Source: Nocardioidaceae bacterium
Lineage (GTDB): Bacteria > Actinomycetota > Actinomycetes > Propionibacteriales > Nocardioidaceae
Length of the DNA: 9,720 nucleotides
Assembly (NCBI GenBank): GCA_013696365.1
Contig: JACCYS010000370.1
Span: forward strand, 1 to 9,720
Direction of reading: 5' to 3'
In this document: piece by piece, positions 6,324 to 9,720 of the stretch
Numbering within the stretch: the stretch's first letter is position 1
Layout of the letters: the number at the start of each line of letters is the position of its first letter
Notes under the pieces: model-generated
Database searches by the model: none
The model's input: the letters and a program-made list of their open reading frames with translations, nothing else
What the model was told of the DNA's origin: nothing
Position numbers and translations under genes: made by a program

Positions 6324-7896
6324 AGAAGTCGGTGGGGACGCCGCCCTCGGCGACCCGGCGGGAGACGAAGTCGTCGAGCTCAGCCGCGATCTGTCGGTCC
6401 ATCGGCGGCTCTTGGTAAACCTCGGTCAACTCGGCGACCAGCCGGGATGCGTGGTTGAGCGCTGTCGGGCTGCCGGCCTCAGCCCAGGACTCGTAGTTGC
6501 GCCAGTCCGACACCATCGGCGCGAAGAACGCATCGCGATAGCGGTCCTGGGTGTGCTGGATGCCGAAGAAGTGCCCGCCGGGCCCGACCTCGGCGATCGC
6601 CTCGACCGCCATCGTGGCGTCGTCGACGATCAGCGGCTGCAGGAACGACGCGACCATCTGCAGCATGTCGGCGTCGATCACCATCTTTTCGTACGAGGCG
6701 CGCAGCCCGCCCTCGAGCCAACCGGCCCCGTGATAGACGTAGTTGGCGCCGCCCATGATCGCTCCCCACAGCGAAAACACACTCTCGTACGCCGACTGGG
6801 AGTCGACCGCGTTCGCGGCGCACACATTCGACGAGCGGTACGGAACCCCCGCCCGGCGGGCGAGCTGGCCGCCGACCATCGCGGCCTTCATGAACTCCGG
6901 CGTCCCGAACGCTGGCGACCCCGACCGCATGTCCACGTTGGAGGTGAACCCGCCGTAGACGACCGGTGACCCGGGCCGCACCAGCTGGGTGAAGGCGATG
7001 CCGGCGAGTGCCTCGGCGTTCTGCTGCACGAGGGCGCCGGCGACCGTCACCGGCGCCATCGCCCCGGCCAAAGTGAACGGGGTGACGATCACCATCTGGT
7101 TGCGGGCGGACAGGTGCAGAATGCCCTCGAGCATCGGCTCGTCAAAGCGCAGCGGCGAGCTTGCGTTGATGACGGTGTGCAGCGACGGCTCCCGGTCGAG
7201 CTGCTCGTCGTCGATGCCGCGCGCGATCCGCACCATCTCCAGGCAGTCGGCGGTCCGCTGTGCCCCGAGGCTGTAGGCGGCGATCGCCTTGTCCGAGGCG
7301 GTCAGCAGGATCTTGGTGGCGTGCAGATGCCGCACTGAGGCGTGAATGTCGGTCGGCTCGACGGGATAGCCACAGTGCACATGAACCGCGTTCAGCGTCT
7401 GCGACAGCCGCACCAGCTTCTCGAAGTCGTGCACGTTGCCCTCGCGGCGCCCACCTGCGGCGTCCCCGACGTACGGCGGGCTGGCCACGTTGCCGAAGAT
7501 CACCGCGTCACCGCCGACCTCGACGGTGTGCGTCGGGTTGCGCGCATGCAGCCTGAACGACTCCGGCGCCTGCGCCACCAGCGACTCAACCAGCTCGCCG
7601 TCCAGATGCACCCGCTCACCCTGCACGTCGGCGCCCGCGGCGGACCACAGCTGCCGCGCCTTGGGGTGCAAGAAGTTGATGCCGGTCTCGGCCAACACCC
7701 GCAGTGAGGCCCGGTGGATGTCTTCCAGCTGGTCGTCGCTGACGGCACGGACCGGCTCGTACGGGCGGCGCAGCAGCTGCCACGGCGGTTGCTGTGGCCC
7801 TGGCGGAGAAACGGGGCGCTCCCGGTTCCGGCGCCTGCCGCCTGTTCGCCCGCCGGCCTGCCGGCTGGTGTTCTCGCCGGTGTCCTCGACGGTCAT
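6322..7896 (-). CDS. MttB-superfamily (trimethylamine/betaine-type) corrinoid methyltransferase, non-pyrrolysine
   Basis: A 524-residue cytosolic methyltransferase. MttB-superfamily enzymes move a methyl group from a methylated amine to the cobalt of a partner corrinoid protein. Recognisable stretches: SDDQLEDIHRASLRVLAETG (53-72), the usual start of the conserved domain; QQNAEALAGIAFTQLVRPGS (291-310); VVYGGFTSNVDMRSG (312-326); YHGAGWLEGGL (388-398). Residues 1-45 are rich in Arg, Gly, Pro and Gln and look disordered. The frame has no internal TAG, so it lacks the pyrrolysine of archaeal trimethylamine MttB. Known members without it include glycine betaine methyltransferase (MtgB) and relatives acting on other quaternary amines. 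The start ATG overlaps the stop of the activator gene in ATGA; AGGAAGAGGG precedes it. The neighbouring DMGDH-like gene favours glycine betaine as substrate; carnitine, proline betaine and others are possible. Confidence 0.9.
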   Translation of the reverse strand: MTVEDTGENTSRQAGGRTGGRRRNRERPVSPPGPQQPPWQLLRRPYEPVRAVSDDQLEDIHRASLRVLAETGINFLHPKARQLWSAAGADVQGERVHLDGELVESLVAQAPESFRLHARNPTHTVEVGGDAVIFGNVASPPYVGDAAGGRREGNVHDFEKLVRLSQTLNAVHVHCGYPVEPTDIHASVRHLHATKILLTASDKAIAAYSLGAQRTADCLEMVRIARGIDDEQLDREPSLHTVINASSPLRFDEPMLEGILHLSARNQMVIVTPFTLAGAMAPVTVAGALVQQNAEALAGIAFTQLVRPGSPVVYGGFTSNVDMRSGSPAFGTPEFMKAAMVGGQLARRAGVPYRSSNVCAANAVDSQSAYESVFSLWGAIMGGANYVYHGAGWLEGGLRASYEKMVIDADMLQMVASFLQPLIVDDATMAVEAIAEVGPGGHFFGIQHTQDRYRDAFFAPMVSDWRNYESWAEAGSPTALNHASRLVAELTEVYQEPPMDRQIAAELDDFVSRRVAEGGVPTDF

Positions 7897-9720
7897 ACCT
7901 CAGCCCTCTTCCTGCGCCGTGCCGGTCGCGCGGTCGTCGATGTCGCCACTGGCAGCTGCACCCGCTCGGCCAGCCAGGGGTACGGCAGCTGCGCATGTGG
8001 AAAGCTCATCGCCTGCACGAAGTGCTCCTGGAACGCGGGCTCGATCGCGGTCTCCACCTTGTCGATCGCTGCGGTCACCCGCTCCACCTCGCCTCGGGCG
8101 GAAGTCGACAGCAGCGCCATCAGCGCACCGGTGCCGGCGGAGTTGCCGGCCGCCTCGACCCGGTCGAGGTCGCAGTCGGGCAGCAGCCCGAGCACCATCG
8201 CGTACGTCGGGTCGATGTGGCTGCCGAAGGCGCCGGCCAGCCGGATCCGGTCGACGGTGCTCACGCCGAGGCGGTCCATCAACAGCCTGCAGCCGGCCTG
8301 CAGCGCCGCCTTGGCCAGCTGGATGGCGCGGACGTCGGTCTGGGACACCTCGAGCACCGGGTCGTCGCACAACCGGAATGCCAGCGTCCGGCCGTGCTCG
8401 ACCAGGCGGGGGGAGTGGCTGCCGGCCGGCCGCACGATTCTGCCGTCGGCGGTGACCACACCGGCCAGGAACAGCTCGGCGATGGCCTCGATGATGCCTG
8501 ACCCGCAGATCCCGGTGATACCGGTGCGCCGGATCGCCCGGTCGAAGCCGTCGTCGTCGGACCACAACCCGCAGCCGACGACCCGCAGCCGTGGTTCGAG
8601 GGTCTCGGGGTCGATCCGCACCCGCTCCACTGCGCCCCGGGCGGCGCGCTGGCCGCCGGTGATCTGCGCCCCCTCGAAGGCTGGCCCGGTGGGCGACGAG
8701 CACGCCAGCAGCAGGTCGTCGTTGCCGAGCACGATCTCGGCGTTGGTGCCGACGTCGACCAGCAGGGTGAGGTCATGGCCGCGGTGCGGGCCCTCGGCCA
8801 GCACCATCGCGGCGGTGTCGGCGCCGACGTGCCCGGCGATGCACGGCGGGGCGTACACCCGCGCACCGGGGTGCACGCCGAGCCCCAGCTCGCTGGCCCG
8901 CACCGTCACCGCTTCGGTCGTGGCCAGTGCGAACGGCGCCGTGCCGAGCTCGCGCGGGTCCAACCCGAGCGCCAGGTGGTGCATGACCGGGTTGCCGACC
9001 AGCGTCACCTCGAGCACCGACTCGGTGTCGACACCGGCGTCGCGGGCAAGATCGGCAACCATCTCGGCGAGCGCCTCGCGGACCGCCGAGGTCAGTTGTT
9101 GTTCGCCGCCGGGGTTCATCAGCACGTACGACAGCCGGCTCATCACGTCCTCGCCGTAGCCGATCTGCGGGTTCATCCTGCCCGCCGACGCGAGCACCTC
9201 ACCGGAGCCCAGCTCACACAGGTGTCCCGCCAGCGTCGTGGAGCCGACGTCGAAGGCCACGCCGTGCAGCACGTCGCGCAACCCCGGCCAGACTGCGACC
9301 ACCACGCTCTCGGGACCGTCGCTTCGCACAGCGACGGTCACGCCCCGGTTGCCGACCGCGAGCGCGGGCTGCAGGCCGACCAGCGCCGCGTGGTCGATAC
9401 CCACCTGCGCGCCCTCGGCGCCCAGCTGCCATTGCTCGGCCAGCGCGACCCGCAGCCGCTGCAGGTCGCCGACGGTGGAGGCCAGCGTCGGCTCAGGCAC
9501 CTCGACGTAGCGCAGCTGCACCACCGGGTCGACCGGCACGCTCTGGTGGCCGACAGCCTTGCGCACCACTTGTCGGTGCACCTGGCTCTCGGCCGGCACC
9601 CGCAGCACCGCATCGCGCAGCACCCGGGTGGCGCAACCCAACCGCCGCCCACCGGTGAGGGCGCGGCGGCCGTGATAGTCGGTCTCGGTCGGCCCCGGCT
9701 CGCTCAGCCGGTCGGCGTCG
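7893..9720 (-). CDS. Corrinoid activation/regeneration protein, RACo/RamA-like ATPase (5' end beyond window)
   Basis: Proteins of this family use ATP and an N-terminal [2Fe-2S] domain to reduce inactive Co(II) corrinoid protein back to Co(I). About 608 codons are visible and the frame is open to the window edge, so the start and most of the ferredoxin domain lie beyond 9720. A TTG at 9639-9641 is not a believable start, because the sequence before it (LTGGRRLGCATRVL) reads as the end of the ferredoxin domain, with the Cys at 9633-9635 as the likely last cluster ligand. ASKHA ATPase motifs follow: AFDVGSTTLAG (DVGSTT at 9234-9251), NPQIGYGEDVMSRL, GNPVMHHLALGLDP, LLVDVGTNAEIVLGN, ACSSPTGPAFEGAQI, GICGSGIIEAIAEL, and RLAGAFGSHIDP near the C-terminus. 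It ends in TGA overlapping the ATG of the methyltransferase. First visible gene of the operon; the promoter is outside the window. Confidence 0.92.
   Translation of the reverse strand, partial: DADRLSEPGPTETDYHGRRALTGGRRLGCATRVLRDAVLRVPAESQVHRQVVRKAVGHQSVPVDPVVQLRYVEVPEPTLASTVGDLQRLRVALAEQWQLGAEGAQVGIDHAALVGLQPALAVGNRGVTVAVRSDGPESVVVAVWPGLRDVLHGVAFDVGSTTLAGHLCELGSGEVLASAGRMNPQIGYGEDVMSRLSYVLMNPGGEQQLTSAVREALAEMVADLARDAGVDTESVLEVTLVGNPVMHHLALGLDPRELGTAPFALATTEAVTVRASELGLGVHPGARVYAPPCIAGHVGADTAAMVLAEGPHRGHDLTLLVDVGTNAEIVLGNDDLLLACSSPTGPAFEGAQITGGQRAARGAVERVRIDPETLEPRLRVVGCGLWSDDDGFDRAIRRTGITGICGSGIIEAIAELFLAGVVTADGRIVRPAGSHSPRLVEHGRTLAFRLCDDPVLEVSQTDVRAIQLAKAALQAGCRLLMDRLGVSTVDRIRLAGAFGSHIDPTYAMVLGLLPDCDLDRVEAAGNSAGTGALMALLSTSARGEVERVTAAIDKVETAIEPAFQEHFVQAMSFPHAQLPYPWLAERVQLPVATSTTARPARRRKRAEV

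Noticed and set aside
5632..6969. Long plus-strand open frame spanning the DMGDH/MttB boundary
   Set aside because: It crosses two well-supported minus-strand genes and its composition is typical of an antisense shadow.
6322..7896. Pyrrolysine-containing MttB
   Set aside because: The reading frame has no internal TAG; the only amber codon is the terminal stop.
7714..9159. Long plus-strand open frame opposite the corrinoid activator
   Set aside because: Ser/Pro/Arg/Thr-rich translation without motifs; the minus strand shows clear ASKHA ATPase motifs.
9639..9641. TTG as the true start of the corrinoid activator
   Set aside because: The frame stays open upstream to the window edge and encodes sequence typical of the end of a ferredoxin domain, so the gene starts outside the window.

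Overview
This window looks like chromosomal DNA of a high-GC actinobacterium. The base composition is strongly GC-rich, third codon positions are mostly G or C, genes are tightly packed with overlapping starts and stops, and long spurious open frames run antisense to the real genes. The genus cannot be told from the sequence.

Right half (about 3850-9720, minus strand): a tight three-gene operon, read from right to left. It begins off the window with a corrinoid activation/regeneration protein (RACo/RamA-like, ferredoxin plus ASKHA ATPase; N-terminus missing). This overlaps by 4 bases (ATGA) an MttB-superfamily methyltransferase with no amber codon, so not the pyrrolysine type. Nine bases later comes an 820-residue FAD oxidoreductase/GcvT fusion of the dimethylglycine/sarcosine dehydrogenase family. 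Together they suggest catabolism of a quaternary amine such as glycine betaine: corrinoid-dependent removal of one methyl group, then oxidative demethylation of the tertiary amine with transfer of the C1 unit to tetrahydrofolate. The corrinoid protein and the methyl-acceptor enzyme are not in the window.

Left end (50-1543, plus strand): an intact NAD(P)+-dependent aldehyde dehydrogenase. It may overlap the last codons of an upstream gene.

Middle (about 1505-3894): the unusual part. The stretch expected between the convergent aldehyde dehydrogenase and DMGDH-like genes is present twice, as direct repeats of 198 bp with 183 matches and no gaps, exactly 2192 bp apart. Each copy holds the last 12 codons of an aldehyde dehydrogenase reading frame, an intergenic double hairpin (probable two-way terminator) and the last codons of a DMGDH-like gene on the other strand. 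Between the copies lie a decayed minus-strand gene fragment joined to a DMGDH-like C-terminal tail, and a secreted PQQ-type glucose/sorbosone dehydrogenase gene broken by a one-base frameshift in a C run. This is what a single-crossover insertion through a shared gene junction, or a duplication with later loss, would leave. No transposase, integrase or terminal inverted repeats are visible.

No tRNA, rRNA, CRISPR array or complete mobile element was seen.
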